DNA of 64,000 nucleotides from Lentisphaeria bacterium (GCA_016288215.1 JAEEYQ010000015.1:18463-82462), one strand, 5' to 3'; positions 1 through 9,219 are shown, counted from the first letter of the stretch. Notes: generated by a model not told the origin, from the letters alone. Numbers and translations: made by a program.

Positions 1-2128
1 CGCGAAGGGCGGAAAAGGCCAGCGGCGCCATGCCGCCATAACCATCGGCGGGATAATTCAATACAAACTCCTTTTTCCACACGCAACCGTCCTTGCCTCT
101 TATGTATGCCTGCGCTGAATAATCACCTGGAGCAAGCACATCCTCATTACATAAGACAGCTTCAATTTCAAAGGGTTTTCCCGCATAGACACATCTTCCA
201 CTGCTGAAAAGCGACCAACGCAAAGGCTCGTTTCCCTGCTGAATGGCATAGGCTAGCGAATCCTTTATGACATTGTTTCCCTGCAGTGTCCCCTCATTGC
301 TCACCCCAAAACTCGTGAAACTGAAGCCATTGACCATCGGGTTTGCCCGATATATGTTGTAAAGCAGCGTCCTCTGGGCGCCGTTAAGCTTCTCTGTATC
401 CCGCACGAAATCAAAGGAAAGCGGATAAACATTCTTCAGATCATAGAACTCAAGAAAACTCTCCGTTTCATCCCAAAGCCTTTTCACAAAATTCAAGGTC
501 ACTGCCCGACTGAGCTTTTCATTGCAGTGCGAAAGATAGTCTCCCATCGGATCCATTTGCGAGGCGATGCCTGACTCGCTTACAAACACGGGATTCACAC
601 CATGCCCCAATCTGCGGAGATAATTTATAGTATCTGAAACGACAGGCACTTGCATATAAATATGAACATCGCCCATGGCAGCGTCGATGAACCCGCCGAT
701 AAACATGGGAGGCTCTCTATGGGGATAGTCGATGATTCCTTCCGCGCCAAAATACACGTCCCATTTGTCGGAGCCGGGGTTTGACGCACTTCCAAGCGAG
801 ATGTCCCGGTCCCAACGTCCGCTGTGAAGCAGAAACACCGCATCGGGCGCATATTCCCTCAGTTTGGGAAGGCTTTGGACGCCATAATTGAAAAGTTCCT
901 TTTGCTCTGTACTGGTTTCATTGAACAGACAATACATCGCAACGCAGGGATGATTGCGCGAGGCTTTTATCATGTCAATGTTGTAGTCCTCTATCTGCGC
1001 GCGTGAATTCTCATGTAGAGTCATCCCCCAGGCTGTCGCGGCGGCATCAATCACCAAAAGCCCGATTTCGTCGCAGACATTGAGCGTTTCTTCGTTGAAA
1101 GCGCGGGCTATTGTGCGTATCATATTAAAGCCAAGCGCTTTCATGCTAATCGCCGATGACGCTTTTGTTGCCGTATGAGCACCCTTGATGAATATTCGCC
1201 TGCCATTTAAACAAAAGAATCCGTTTTTTATCCTGAAATCCCTGAAACCGAACCTGACGGATTTATGGCCCTTTCCGTCAACCGTGGCTGTCGCCGTGTA
1301 AAGCACAGGCGAGTCAAGTTCCCATAGATGATGGTTTTGTATCCTGCCGCGAAGTTCGACCCAAGAGCGTCCTGGAGGAATCTCATAACTTCCTCCTATC
1401 GTGCAGACCTCGGCTCCGCTCTTCTTGTCGGAGAAGACAACCTCAAGCTTTTTGTTTTGAGGTTTGTCGCCTGCGTTCATAATGCCAATCTTGGCACAGA
1501 CGTCGCCATTTTCCCAAAAGGAACGCACATATATGTCATCGATTCTTATCTCTGGCACGACTTGCAAATGCACAAATCCGATAATGCCGCCGATGCATTC
1601 AAGACAAAATTGAGTTGTGTCCGAGCCTGCGGCGAAAGCGCCCACCTGCGCGAAACAACTATTAGGTATTTCGTTGAGTTTGATTCCGTCAATGTCATCG
1701 CCTAAGGCCCTCGGCTCAAAGCAGCGTACCGCCATCAGATTCTTCTTGCCATAATTCACCTTGTCTGTGACATCAAGGGAAAACTCTTTTTCCTGATGCA
1801 TATGCCTTCCTGCGTATTTGCCGTTTACATATACTTCGCAGACATACGCGACCCGTTCAAAAACGGCAAGCAGCCTTTCCGCGTCCGCCAATTCAGGACA
1901 TGCCTCAAACTCCTTGTAATACCACACATACCCTTGATATTCCGGAAATATGTTTGAATACGAGATATCCATGGTCCATTGTGCATGCGGAATATATTCG
2001 GGAACATTCACATCATAGACATCGCTGTCTGGAACGGCGTTTGCCCATCCCATGTCTTTTCCGACATTCTCTTTGTCTTTGACGATCTTCCACGTTCCGC
2101 TGAGCGAGATCATTTTTGCGCTGTCCAT
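1..2128 (-). CDS. Glycoside hydrolase family 2 (beta-galactosidase-like), C-terminus beyond window
   Basis: The minus strand is open from an ATG at 2128 to the window edge (709 codons seen). GGAG lies seven bases before the ATG. The layout is that of GH2 enzymes: an N-terminal jelly-roll domain, an immunoglobulin-like domain, then a TIM barrel opening with GFRDFRIKNG and NGRRIFIKGAH. The acid/base glutamate is probably E404 (CLFNE after NHPCV) and the nucleophile E518 (VFVSESG). No signal peptide is visible at this start, so the enzyme may be cytoplasmic. It hydrolyses a beta-glycosidic bond; whether galactoside, glucuronide or mannoside cannot be told. It diverges from a secreted GHL10-like lipoprotein, suggesting one glycan locus. 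Base composition is visibly poorer in GC than the rest of the window, a possible sign of transfer. Confidence 0.85.
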   Translation of the reverse strand, partial: MDSAKMISLSGTWKIVKDKENVGKDMGWANAVPDSDVYDVNVPEYIPHAQWTMDISYSNIFPEYQGYVWYYKEFEACPELADAERLLAVFERVAYVCEVYVNGKYAGRHMHQEKEFSLDVTDKVNYGKKNLMAVRCFEPRALGDDIDGIKLNEIPNSCFAQVGAFAAGSDTTQFCLECIGGIIGFVHLQVVPEIRIDDIYVRSFWENGDVCAKIGIMNAGDKPQNKKLEVVFSDKKSGAEVCTIGGSYEIPPGRSWVELRGRIQNHHLWELDSPVLYTATATVDGKGHKSVRFGFRDFRIKNGFFCLNGRRIFIKGAHTATKASSAISMKALGFNMIRTIARAFNEETLNVCDEIGLLVIDAAATAWGMTLHENSRAQIEDYNIDMIKASRNHPCVAMYCLFNETSTEQKELFNYGVQSLPKLREYAPDAVFLLHSGRWDRDISLGSASNPGSDKWDVYFGAEGIIDYPHREPPMFIGGFIDAAMGDVHIYMQVPVVSDTINYLRRLGHGVNPVFVSESGIASQMDPMGDYLSHCNEKLSRAVTLNFVKRLWDETESFLEFYDLKNVYPLSFDFVRDTEKLNGAQRTLLYNIYRANPMVNGFSFTSFGVSNEGTLQGNNVIKDSLAYAIQQGNEPLRWSLFSSGRCVYAGKPFEIEAVLCNEDVLAPGDYSAQAYIRGKDGCVWKKEFVLNYPADGYGGMAPLAFSALR

Positions 2129-2256
2129 TCCAAATCTCCGACGTAACGATTCAGACCCCGCTCCATGCGAGGTTCTTATTCAATAACCCGTAACTCCCCC
2201 AAATTGGTGAATAATGATAGCCACTGATTTGCCTCTGTCAAGGCGTTTCTCTCCAA

Positions 2257-2285
2257 AATCCACGCAATCCTGCGTGGATTTTTTT
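2257..2285. promoter_or_regulatory. Perfect 10-bp stem hairpin followed by T-run between divergent glycosidases
   Basis: AATCCACGCA, four bases, then TGCGTGGATT and TTTTT. It looks like a rho-independent terminator reading plus, but no plus-strand gene ends before it. It sits in the shared upstream region of two divergent genes, so it could block read-through, attenuate the GH2 transcript or act as an operator. Confidence 0.55.
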
Positions 2286-2310
2286 ACAATCGTCACTTTC
2301 ATTTTTGAAG

Positions 2311-2322
2311 TATGACGTCATA
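2311..2322. promoter_or_regulatory. 12-bp palindrome TATGACGTCATA, candidate operator
   Basis: A perfect palindrome centred on CG lies in the AT-rich part of the 353-bp region between the divergent GH2 gene and the GHL10-like gene. CG-centred palindromes of this size are typical of LacI- and GntR-family operators. The binding protein is not in the adjoining sequence. Confidence 0.4.
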
Positions 2323-2481
2323 TTTATTCACTATTGGTTAATATTCAATCCATGTGGAGAAAACATCAATGTCGAGCATTCCGGAGAGCATCAAGCGGCA
2401 TCGCCATCCGCGCACAGTCGGAAGGCTGATCTCGCCGGATGATTGCCTGAAGCAAGAAGCAAGAAGGAAGAAGGAAGACTC

Positions 2482-5226
2482 ATGAGAAAATCCGCAATGC
2501 CCTCCCTCTTCCTTCTTCTTGCCCTGGCGCTGACAGCCTGCGGCGCGTCTGCCGCCGGAATCTCCGAAGCTGATTACGCGCGGCTGCGGGACGCGGCGCT
2601 GGCCAGGCCTCGACGCGTCATCATAGACAACGACGGCTGCGATGTGACCGCCTATCCTGAAAGTCGGGAAATCTCCCTGAAGGACATCACGGACTATTTC
2701 AACGCCAAGTGCATCGGCCACGAAATCGACGCCATCTCCTACACACCCTATTGCGTCAGCTTCATGATGAGCCATCGCTCCAAAGTGGCCGATTTGAACT
2801 ATGGCAGAATGCATGTCAAAGGCCTGCGCAACTTGACGCAATGGACCCATGAACAAGGAACAGACGGGCTGGAGATGGCCTCCCGCTTCGCCCGCGAAAA
2901 CCATTTCGAGATATTCGCCAACATGCGCATCAACGACCTCCATGCACGCTGGGCGCCCAAAAGCAACTACGCACCTTTCATGACGGCGCATCCGGAATGG
3001 CTGGTGGGGGACATGCACAACGCTCCGCCATTCGGCAGCTGGGTCCAATTCAATTTCGCCATCCCGCAAGTCCGCGAACGCTTTCTGGCCATTGTCACGG
3101 AACTGCTTGCCTACGATGTAGATGGACTTGTCGTGGACTTCTGCCGCTATCCCGTCCTCTTCCCCTCCGTCGCACATGGCCAGGACGCCTCCGAGGAAGA
3201 GCGCGGCATCATCACGACCCTGATGCGGGAACTGCGCGCACTCTCCGACCGCATCGGCAAGGAGCGCGGACACTACCTGCTGCTCATGGCCAAAGTGCCC
3301 GACGGAATCGAAATCAACAAGGCCATCGGCATCGACGTGGCACGGTTCTGCGAAGAAAAGCTCATAGACATCCTTATCGTAGGCAGCGACATAGGGCGCT
3401 CCGTCCCCTTCGCGAAGGCCGTCCGCATGGGGCAGGACCATGGCGTCAAAACCTTCCTCTCCATCGAGGCCTGGAACGGCGCCAATCCCTTGAGCAAGGA
3501 CAGTCTGGAGCTCTACCAGGGCCTCGCCGCCGCCGCATGGCAGGCCAAACCCGACGGCCTCTTCTACTTCAACATGTTCTACCACGCCGACAAATTCGAC
3601 GCCATCAAGGCCACCCCAAAGGAACTGCTGCTCAAGGACAAATCCTATTGGGGACGACATCACAGCCGCCCCGACTACGCCGCCCCCTGCGCGCGATACA
3701 ACAGAATGGACGCCGTGGACGGCACGTGGCTCGCCCTCTCCACGGACAGGACGGCGGAAGTGCTGCTGGAAACCGGCGCCGAATTCCAGCGAAACGACAT
3801 CGCCGAAAAGAATCCCGCCGTGCAGCTGATCCTACATACAGGGCAAAACACGCCGGAAATCCAGGCCGCCGTCAACAGCAAGACATTGAGACGCCCCATG
3901 TGCTTCCCCCGCAAACAGATATTCCAAGTCCCCTATTGGGACGTAAAGGCGGGGCAGAACCGAATCCAGCTGAAGCTGTCGCAGCCCGCCAGTCCCGTCT
4001 TCCGGACTCTTTTCAAAGGCGACCAGATAATCCGCTACAGCGGCGAACTCCCCTGGCGCCGCCTTTGGCCCTTCTTCGTGAAGGATGAAACGGAACGCAT
4101 CGTGGACAATGCCCTGCGCCTCCATGATTTCGGCAGCGAAGACGGTCAATGTGTCAATTTCTACTATCCGATTTCCGCCACCGCCGCCAATCTGGCGGGA
4201 TGTTTCGACATGAAGGTGGAATATTCTGATGCGCCGGAAGCCATCGTCCTCCGTCTGGCAGACGGCAAACATGTGGAGCTCATCACCTTCGAACCGCGGC
4301 GCATCGCCTTCCGCCATGCACAGGCCGCAGCAGATTTCGTCACCGACGATGATTTCCACCACTATGAATGGGCCATCGATGAAGACGGCAGCCTCTCCTT
4401 GAAGGCAGACGGCGACGAATTGCTCCGCGCCACTATGCCCATGCCCGCAGACGACCAGCGGGCGCGCTTCACCGGCAATCTGGACGGTCTGCCCTACATG
4501 TACGAACGCAGCCTCATCATCGGCTCCCTCTCCGAAAAGGGGAAAGGCGCAAGCCTCTGGAAGAACTTCCAGCTCTCGCAAGGCACCTGCGTCGACGGCA
4601 CCGAACTGAGCCTCAAATTCAGCGAAGATTCCTTCCTGCCCCTCTGCAAGGCCATGGAGCAGCCTGAACGGCTCACTCCCCTGTTCCACTACCATCCGGA
4701 AGAGGGGCGCCTGCCAAGCGAGGCTGGATGGAACAGCTCCTACACTGAAGGACGACTCAAAATCACAAAGGAGAATACGCTCCTCTTCGACAATAGCGAT
4801 GCGGACAACCTCTTCCCCACCGCCACCTGGCAGATTCCCCCTGAGCTGAAACACGCAGGAGCCATCGTCAGGCTGACATGGCAAAGCCGTGTCATCGAGT
4901 CCAGCGGCAATGGCTTCACCCTTGGCTTCCGCATCATCAGCCCAAGAGACGGCAAATGCCGTCTTTTCAGCGTCATGCAGCGCAAAGGCGATGCAAAGGC
5001 AGGCAGCCTCTCAACGCCCACGGCCAGCGGCGAATTCTCAAGCTTCCAGGCGTGGATTGAAATCGACACAGGCCATTACATCCTCTCAATCAACGGGCAA
5101 GTGGTGGCGATGGACACCATGCAGGAAGTCTTCGCGCCGCCTCTTCTTTTCATGGGAGACGGTTCCAGCAGCTGCGAAGGAATCGCCGAACTCCGCAGCC
5201 TGGACGTATGTCTTTATGGCAATTAG
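2482..5226 (+). CDS. Secreted lipoprotein, GHL10-like glycoside hydrolase with C-terminal jelly-roll domains
   Basis: The start chosen is the ATG at 2482, after a purine-rich GAAGGAAGA; an upstream ATG at 2443 would put a charged stretch before the signal. Residues 1-20 form a lipoprotein signal ending in LTAC with C20 as lipidation site. Residues of about 40-400 look like a GHL10/family-10-like TIM barrel (DNDGCD, ANMRINDLHA, DGLVVDFCRYP, LLMAKVPDG, GLFYFNMFYH). The last 500 or so residues contain two beta-sandwich segments of the LamG/concanavalin kind. The natural substrate is unknown; the fold points to cell-surface glycan breakdown. The gene diverges from the GH2 gene and shares its control region. 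The protein is 914 residues long. Confidence 0.7.
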   Translation: MRKSAMPSLFLLLALALTACGASAAGISEADYARLRDAALARPRRVIIDNDGCDVTAYPESREISLKDITDYFNAKCIGHEIDAISYTPYCVSFMMSHRSKVADLNYGRMHVKGLRNLTQWTHEQGTDGLEMASRFARENHFEIFANMRINDLHARWAPKSNYAPFMTAHPEWLVGDMHNAPPFGSWVQFNFAIPQVRERFLAIVTELLAYDVDGLVVDFCRYPVLFPSVAHGQDASEEERGIITTLMRELRALSDRIGKERGHYLLLMAKVPDGIEINKAIGIDVARFCEEKLIDILIVGSDIGRSVPFAKAVRMGQDHGVKTFLSIEAWNGANPLSKDSLELYQGLAAAAWQAKPDGLFYFNMFYHADKFDAIKATPKELLLKDKSYWGRHHSRPDYAAPCARYNRMDAVDGTWLALSTDRTAEVLLETGAEFQRNDIAEKNPAVQLILHTGQNTPEIQAAVNSKTLRRPMCFPRKQIFQVPYWDVKAGQNRIQLKLSQPASPVFRTLFKGDQIIRYSGELPWRRLWPFFVKDETERIVDNALRLHDFGSEDGQCVNFYYPISATAANLAGCFDMKVEYSDAPEAIVLRLADGKHVELITFEPRRIAFRHAQAAADFVTDDDFHHYEWAIDEDGSLSLKADGDELLRATMPMPADDQRARFTGNLDGLPYMYERSLIIGSLSEKGKGASLWKNFQLSQGTCVDGTELSLKFSEDSFLPLCKAMEQPERLTPLFHYHPEEGRLPSEAGWNSSYTEGRLKITKENTLLFDNSDADNLFPTATWQIPPELKHAGAIVRLTWQSRVIESSGNGFTLGFRIISPRDGKCRLFSVMQRKGDAKAGSLSTPTASGEFSSFQAWIEIDTGHYILSINGQVVAMDTMQEVFAPPLLFMGDGSSSCEGIAELRSLDVCLYGN

Positions 5227-5276
5227 TCATTTCGGCAACGGAAGAGCCGCCTTTCCGTAGCCCTTCCATCGCCGAT

Positions 5277-5309
5277 TCCTTAATTCCTAATTCCTAAATT
5301 TCTAATTTT
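5277..5309. repeat. Heptanucleotide repeat CTAATTN, degenerate
   Basis: About four copies of the 7-mer CTAATTC/T lie in the short gap between two convergent genes. The same family recurs at about 12316, 21400, 22766, 33340, 41900, 61985 and 62154. Confidence 0.75.
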
Positions 5310-5316
5310 CAATCAT

Positions 5317-6687
5317 TTAGAATCCCTGCGCCAGCATGGCGTCGGCGACTTTGGTGAAGCCGGCGATATTGGCGCCCATGACGTAGTTGCCCTTGAAGCC
5401 GTATTTGGCGGCCGCCTCGTAGGCGTTGTCATGGATGGCGGACATGATTTCACGCAGTTTGTTGTCCACCATTTGGGCGGACCACAGCAGACGTTCGGAG
5501 TTCTGCGACATCTCCAAGCCGGAAGTGGCGACGCCGCCCGCGTTGGCGGCCTTGCCCGGCGCGTAGAGGATGCCGGACTTCAGGAACACATCCACCGCCT
5601 CTGGCGTGGAGGGCATGTTGGCGCCTTCGGCCACCAAGGCGCAGCCGTGCTTCACGAGGTACTCTGCGTCCGCCCCATCCAGCTCGTTCTGACGGGAGCA
5701 GGGGAAAGCGCAGTCCATATGGTCGGCGACCTGCCATGGGCGGGCTTTGGGGAAGAATTTGGCGCCGTCGAACTGGTCGACGATGTCCTCCAGCTCGCCG
5801 CGGGCTTCCTCTTTGTATTTCATGATTTTGCGCACGTCGGCCTCCGTCATGCCCTTTGCGATGTAGAGGACGCCGGAGCGGTCGGAGAGCGTCACGACTT
5901 TGGCGTTGAGGGAGATGAGTTTGACCGCCGCATAGGAGGCCACATTGCCCGCGCCGGAGATCAGGCAGACTTTGCCTTCCAGATTCTGCTTCTTCGTGTC
6001 CAGCATGTTGGAGGCGAAATAGACGCAGCCGTAGCCAGTGGCCTCCGGCCGGATGAGGGAGCCGCCGAAAGACAGGGCTTTGCCGGTGAGCACGCCGCTC
6101 CATTCATTGGCGATGCGGCGGTATTGGCCGAACAGGAAGCCGATTTCACGGCCGCCCACGTTCATGTCGCCGGCGGGGACGTCGGTGTTGGGACCCACAT
6201 GTCGTTGCAGCTCAAGCATGAAGCTCTGGCAGAAGCGCATGACTTCGCGGTCGCTGCAGCGGATGGAGGGGGTGTGGGGGCTGTGTTTGGGGTCAAAGTC
6301 CGACCCGCCTTTGCCGCCGCCCAGCGGCAGGGTGGTCAGGGAGTTCTTGAACACCTGCTCGAAGGCGAGGAACTTCAGGACGGAGAGATTGACGGTGGGG
6401 TCGAAGCGGAGGCCGCCCTTGTAGGGGCCGATGGCGGAATTGTATTGAACGCGGTAGCCGCGATTGATGCGGATGATGCCCTTGTCGTCCATCCACGGGA
6501 CGCTGAACATGATGATGCGCTCCGGCTCCACCAGACGCTCCAGAATCGCGTTCTCCTCGTATTTCGCGTTGCCTTCCAGCACGGGCCGAAGCGTGGTCAG
6601 AACCTCGCTCACCGCCTGCAGAAACTCAGGCTGATCGTGGTTCTTCGCCTTGACGCTTTCCAGGACCCGTTCGATGTAATTGCTCAT
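5317..6687 (-). CDS. gdhA: NADP-type glutamate dehydrogenase
   Basis: Makes glutamate from 2-oxoglutarate and ammonium (reversible), a cytoplasmic hexameric enzyme of class I. At 456 residues it is slightly longer than the usual 447-450. Visible signatures are PYKGG with K90, LPLGGGKGG with catalytic K126, and PAGDMNVGGRE with D174. After DFDPK there is an insertion of about eight residues (HSPHTPSI region) compared with the E. coli type as I remember it. The start has AAAGGAG eleven bases upstream. It lies head-on to the GHL10-like gene and is followed upstream by a glutamate-synthase domain protein and a NifA-like activator, which together make a nitrogen-assimilation group. Confidence 0.96.
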   Translation of the reverse strand: MSNYIERVLESVKAKNHDQPEFLQAVSEVLTTLRPVLEGNAKYEENAILERLVEPERIIMFSVPWMDDKGIIRINRGYRVQYNSAIGPYKGGLRFDPTVNLSVLKFLAFEQVFKNSLTTLPLGGGKGGSDFDPKHSPHTPSIRCSDREVMRFCQSFMLELQRHVGPNTDVPAGDMNVGGREIGFLFGQYRRIANEWSGVLTGKALSFGGSLIRPEATGYGCVYFASNMLDTKKQNLEGKVCLISGAGNVASYAAVKLISLNAKVVTLSDRSGVLYIAKGMTEADVRKIMKYKEEARGELEDIVDQFDGAKFFPKARPWQVADHMDCAFPCSRQNELDGADAEYLVKHGCALVAEGANMPSTPEAVDVFLKSGILYAPGKAANAGGVATSGLEMSQNSERLLWSAQMVDNKLREIMSAIHDNAYEAAAKYGFKGNYVMGANIAGFTKVADAMLAQGF

Positions 6688-6784
6688 GATGGGAATGCTC
6701 CTTTGTTTGCAGATTTTGTTAACGTGTTTATTATGAATGAATTGGAATTAAGTTTAGATTGTCGCCCCAACGGGTGCCGTCCGT

Positions 6785-7348
6785 TCACGGAGCGGCCGTG
6801 ACGCGGATGAAGCTCTTCAGGGCGGTGTTCCAGTCCGCCAAAAGCTGACTGGCGCGGAGGGAGCCGGTCCGCTCCGCATGCTGCGCGATCAGCGCCTTAA
6901 GATGCTGCGCCTCCGCTGACGAGGCCATCAGCCGCTGGACGAACGGGGAGCCTTGCGCCCCATTGTTGAGCAGCTGGCCGCCGTCGTCGTAGACATAGGC
7001 GCAGCCGCATTGGATGTCCTCCCCAAAATGCTTGCCCGGCGCGCTGAGAAGAACCACCACGCCGCCCCGCATGGCGGCGCAGCCGTGGCTGCCGATGGAG
7101 TCCGCCACGAACGTGAGGCCGGAAGCCAGTCCATTGCCAAAATAGTTTCCTGCGGAGCCGATGAAATGGACCAGATGCTTCTCCGGCGGCTGCTCCCCTT
7201 GGGAATACCGTTCATGAAGCTGCCGCGAAAGCTCCTCGCCTACATGATGGTCGACGGGGCTGACCTTGCATTTGACAATGCGTGACGGATGACCGGAAGC
7301 CGGCAGCAGCAACGGCAGCAACTCGCGTTCATCATAGCTTCTACGCAT
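6785..7348 (-). CDS. Stand-alone GXGXG (glutamate synthase alpha C-terminal type) domain protein
   Basis: A 187-residue protein. The ATG at 7348 is preferred because AAGGTGG stands eight bases upstream; a TTG 45 bases earlier is less likely. Residues of about 60-135 match the beta-helix seen at the end of glutamate synthase large subunits and in FwdC/GXGXG proteins (GSAGNYFGNGL, ADSIGSHGCAAMRGG, GKHFGEDIQCG). No amidotransferase or FMN-binding synthase domain is attached. Beside gdhA and a NifA-like regulator, it may assist ammonia or glutamine use, but the domain alone has no known catalysis, so its role is uncertain. Confidence 0.7.
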   Translation of the reverse strand: MRRSYDERELLPLLLPASGHPSRIVKCKVSPVDHHVGEELSRQLHERYSQGEQPPEKHLVHFIGSAGNYFGNGLASGLTFVADSIGSHGCAAMRGGVVVLLSAPGKHFGEDIQCGCAYVYDDGGQLLNNGAQGSPFVQRLMASSAEAQHLKALIAQHAERTGSLRASQLLADWNTALKSFIRVTAAP

Positions 7349-7445
7349 GGACACAACCACCTTCAAAAACGGAATGGACAAAGGGAACCTCAATAGATTG
7401 AGAAAATGACAAGCAAAAACAATGCCAGATTTTCATGATGGGAAG

Positions 7446-7473
7446 TTGCAAGTTTGGAAAGAAATCTTACATT
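7446..7473 (+). promoter_or_regulatory. Promoter TTGCAA-N16-TACATT upstream of the NifA-like gene
   Basis: The -35 TTGCAA (7446-7451) and -10 TACATT (7468-7473) are 16 bases apart, the same form as the promoters before rpmJ and rplM. The expected start point near 7480 falls on the palindrome that follows. Confidence 0.5.
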
Positions 7474-7479
7474 GTTATT

Positions 7480-7496
7480 ATTACAATAATTGTAAT
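7480..7496. promoter_or_regulatory. Perfect inverted repeat ATTACAAT-A-ATTGTAAT, candidate operator
   Basis: Eight-base arms around one base, lying on the predicted start point of the upstream promoter and about 25 bases before the -35 of a second one. The position fits a repressor or autoregulatory site controlling the NifA-like gene or the divergent GXGXG gene. Confidence 0.55.
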
Positions 7497-7521
7497 GGAA
7501 GAGAAGAGGCATTTACATTTT

Positions 7522-7550
7522 TTGACGTTTTTTCTATACAACTATATAAT
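7522..7550 (+). promoter_or_regulatory. Strong sigma-70 type promoter TTGACG-N17-TATAAT
   Basis: Near-consensus -35 (7522-7527) and exact -10 (7545-7550) with ideal 17-base spacing. It would give the NifA-like gene a leader of about 135 bases. Within the leader, CCATGC (7579-7584) and GCATGG (7606-7611) can pair, and an 18-codon open frame (7567-7623) spans this hairpin. Confidence 0.7.
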
Positions 7551-7692
7551 ATAAGGAGACGACAGGATGATGGCGGCTCCATGCGGAGGGATGGCCAGAC
7601 GGCTGGCATGGATTTTGCTTTAATTCTGTTTTTCAACCCAAAGTCTGAATGTCAGGCGGCGGTTCGCCGTCGCGGTGGGATTCTGACGGCGG

Positions 7693-9219
7693 ATGAGCAT
7701 GAACATGAAGACAATGATGTTGCCAGAAATTGCGGTGCTGCAGGAAGTGACCTCTGTTGTCGTGCGGGAGAGGAATGTCCGTCGGCTGTTGGAGGAGGTC
7801 ATTGAGATTTTAGGGCGCCGCATGGGAATGCTCCGCGGGACGATCACCCTGCTGGAGGGGGACGAGCTGCGCATTGAGGCTTCCGCGCGGATGCTGAATG
7901 CGGAGGAGCGGGTGTTGGGCCGTTATCACATTGGCGAAGGCATCACGGGACTGGTGGCCAAGACCGGCAAGTCCGAAGTGGTGCGGGACGTGAGAAAGGA
8001 CCACCGCTTTTTGAACCGGACCCGCAGCCGCAGCCTGACGGAGCCGCTGTCCTTCATCTGCGTGCCGCTTATTCATCGGGGGCAGGTGATTGGAACCCTC
8101 TCCGCGGACCGCGAGATTCGCGGCAACGACGATACTCTTGTGAAGGACGTGGCTTTTTTGGAGATCATCGCGAACATCACGGCGGAGGCGGCGGCGGTCT
8201 GTCGGGAGGAATGCGCGGAGCGGGAGGCGCTGAAGAAGGAGAACTGGGACCTGCGCCGCCAGATTCCCACCGCGTTGAGCCAGTTCATCGGGACTGGCGA
8301 GAAGATGCGGCTGGTTTCGGAGCAGATTCTGCAGGTGGCCGCCAGCAACGCCACGGTCCTGATCCGCGGGGCGAGCGGAACTGGCAAGGAACTGGTGGCC
8401 AGGGCGATACAAAGTCTTTCCGACCGCAGCAAAAAGCCTTTCATCGTGTTGAACTGCGCCGCCTTGCCGGAGGCGCTGGTGGAGTCCGAGCTGTTCGGCC
8501 ATGAGCGGGGGGCCTTCACGGACGCCCGCGAACAGCGCATCGGCCTGGCCGAGGAGGCCAACGGCGGCACCCTCTTCTTGGATGAAATCGGCGACCTGTC
8601 CATCGCGGTTCAGGTGAAGCTGCTCCGTTTCCTGCAGCACCGCACCTTCACGCGGGTGGGGTCGAACATCGAATATCACAGCGACGTCCGTTTCATCGCC
8701 GCCACCAGCCGGAATCTGGAGGAGCTCATGGAGCGGAAGCTCTTCCGCGAGGACCTGTATTACCGGCTGTCCGTCTTTCCGATCCATCTTCCGGAGCTTT
8801 CGGAGCGCACGGAGGACATTCTGCCGCTGGCGCAGCATTTTCTGTCCATCATGAACGCCAAATACAACAAGAACGTGACCCGCATCTCTTCGCCGGCGGT
8901 GAATCAGCTGCAGGGCTATTCGTGGCCGGGCAATGTGCGGGAGCTGGAGAACTGCATGGAACGGGCTGTGTTGACCGCCAAAGATGACTGCGTCCACTGC
9001 TACAACCTGCCGCCGGCCCTTCAGCCGTCGGATTTCATTGATGACCCCTACAATCAGGAGGAGCCCCTTTCCTTCGCCGCCCAGCTCGCCATGGCGGAAC
9101 GACGCATTCTGGAGAACGCGCTGAAACGGCATGACGGCAATCGGACGGCCGCCGGAAAGGAGCTGGGTCTCTCGCCCCGCATGATGAACTACCGCATCAA
9201 CAAAGCAGGCATCAAATGA
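7693..9219 (+). CDS. NifA-like sigma-54-dependent activator (GAF, AAA+, Fis-type HTH)
   Basis: A 508-residue enhancer-binding protein. Residues of about 20-165 are a GAF sensor domain ([12 protein letters not shown]), 195-430 the AAA+ domain, and 480-506 a Fis-like helix-turn-helix ([16 protein letters not shown]). Walker A is GASGTGKE at 226-233 and Walker B ends in D297-E298. The loop that contacts sigma-54, normally GAFTGA, reads GAFTDA at 273-278. The order and spacing match NifA, and gdhA and a glutamate-synthase-type domain lie next door, so control of nitrogen metabolism is a reasonable guess. No nif genes and no convincing -24/-12 promoter were seen here. Several ATGs cluster at the start; the first is used, with only a weak ribosome site. 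Confidence 0.88.
   Translation: MSMNMKTMMLPEIAVLQEVTSVVVRERNVRRLLEEVIEILGRRMGMLRGTITLLEGDELRIEASARMLNAEERVLGRYHIGEGITGLVAKTGKSEVVRDVRKDHRFLNRTRSRSLTEPLSFICVPLIHRGQVIGTLSADREIRGNDDTLVKDVAFLEIIANITAEAAAVCREECAEREALKKENWDLRRQIPTALSQFIGTGEKMRLVSEQILQVAASNATVLIRGASGTGKELVARAIQSLSDRSKKPFIVLNCAALPEALVESELFGHERGAFTDAREQRIGLAEEANGGTLFLDEIGDLSIAVQVKLLRFLQHRTFTRVGSNIEYHSDVRFIAATSRNLEELMERKLFREDLYYRLSVFPIHLPELSERTEDILPLAQHFLSIMNAKYNKNVTRISSPAVNQLQGYSWPGNVRELENCMERAVLTAKDDCVHCYNLPPALQPSDFIDDPYNQEEPLSFAAQLAMAERRILENALKRHDGNRTAAGKELGLSPRMMNYRINKAGIK

Noticed and set aside
2311..2322. Eukaryotic CRE-type site
   Set aside because: The TGACGTCA core is coincidental; context is bacterial and an operator is the sensible reading.
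6688..6790. Sigma-54 promoter for gdhA
   Set aside because: CGGCACCCGTTGGGGC upstream only loosely recalls TGGCAC-N5-TTGC; the -12 element is wrong.
5431..6801. 456-codon open frame antisense to gdhA
   Set aside because: GC-rich codon shadow; gdhA on the other strand is certain.
7422..7805. 127-codon plus-strand frame before the NifA-like gene
   Set aside because: It spans two promoters and a palindrome and overlaps the regulator in another frame; composition is not protein-like.
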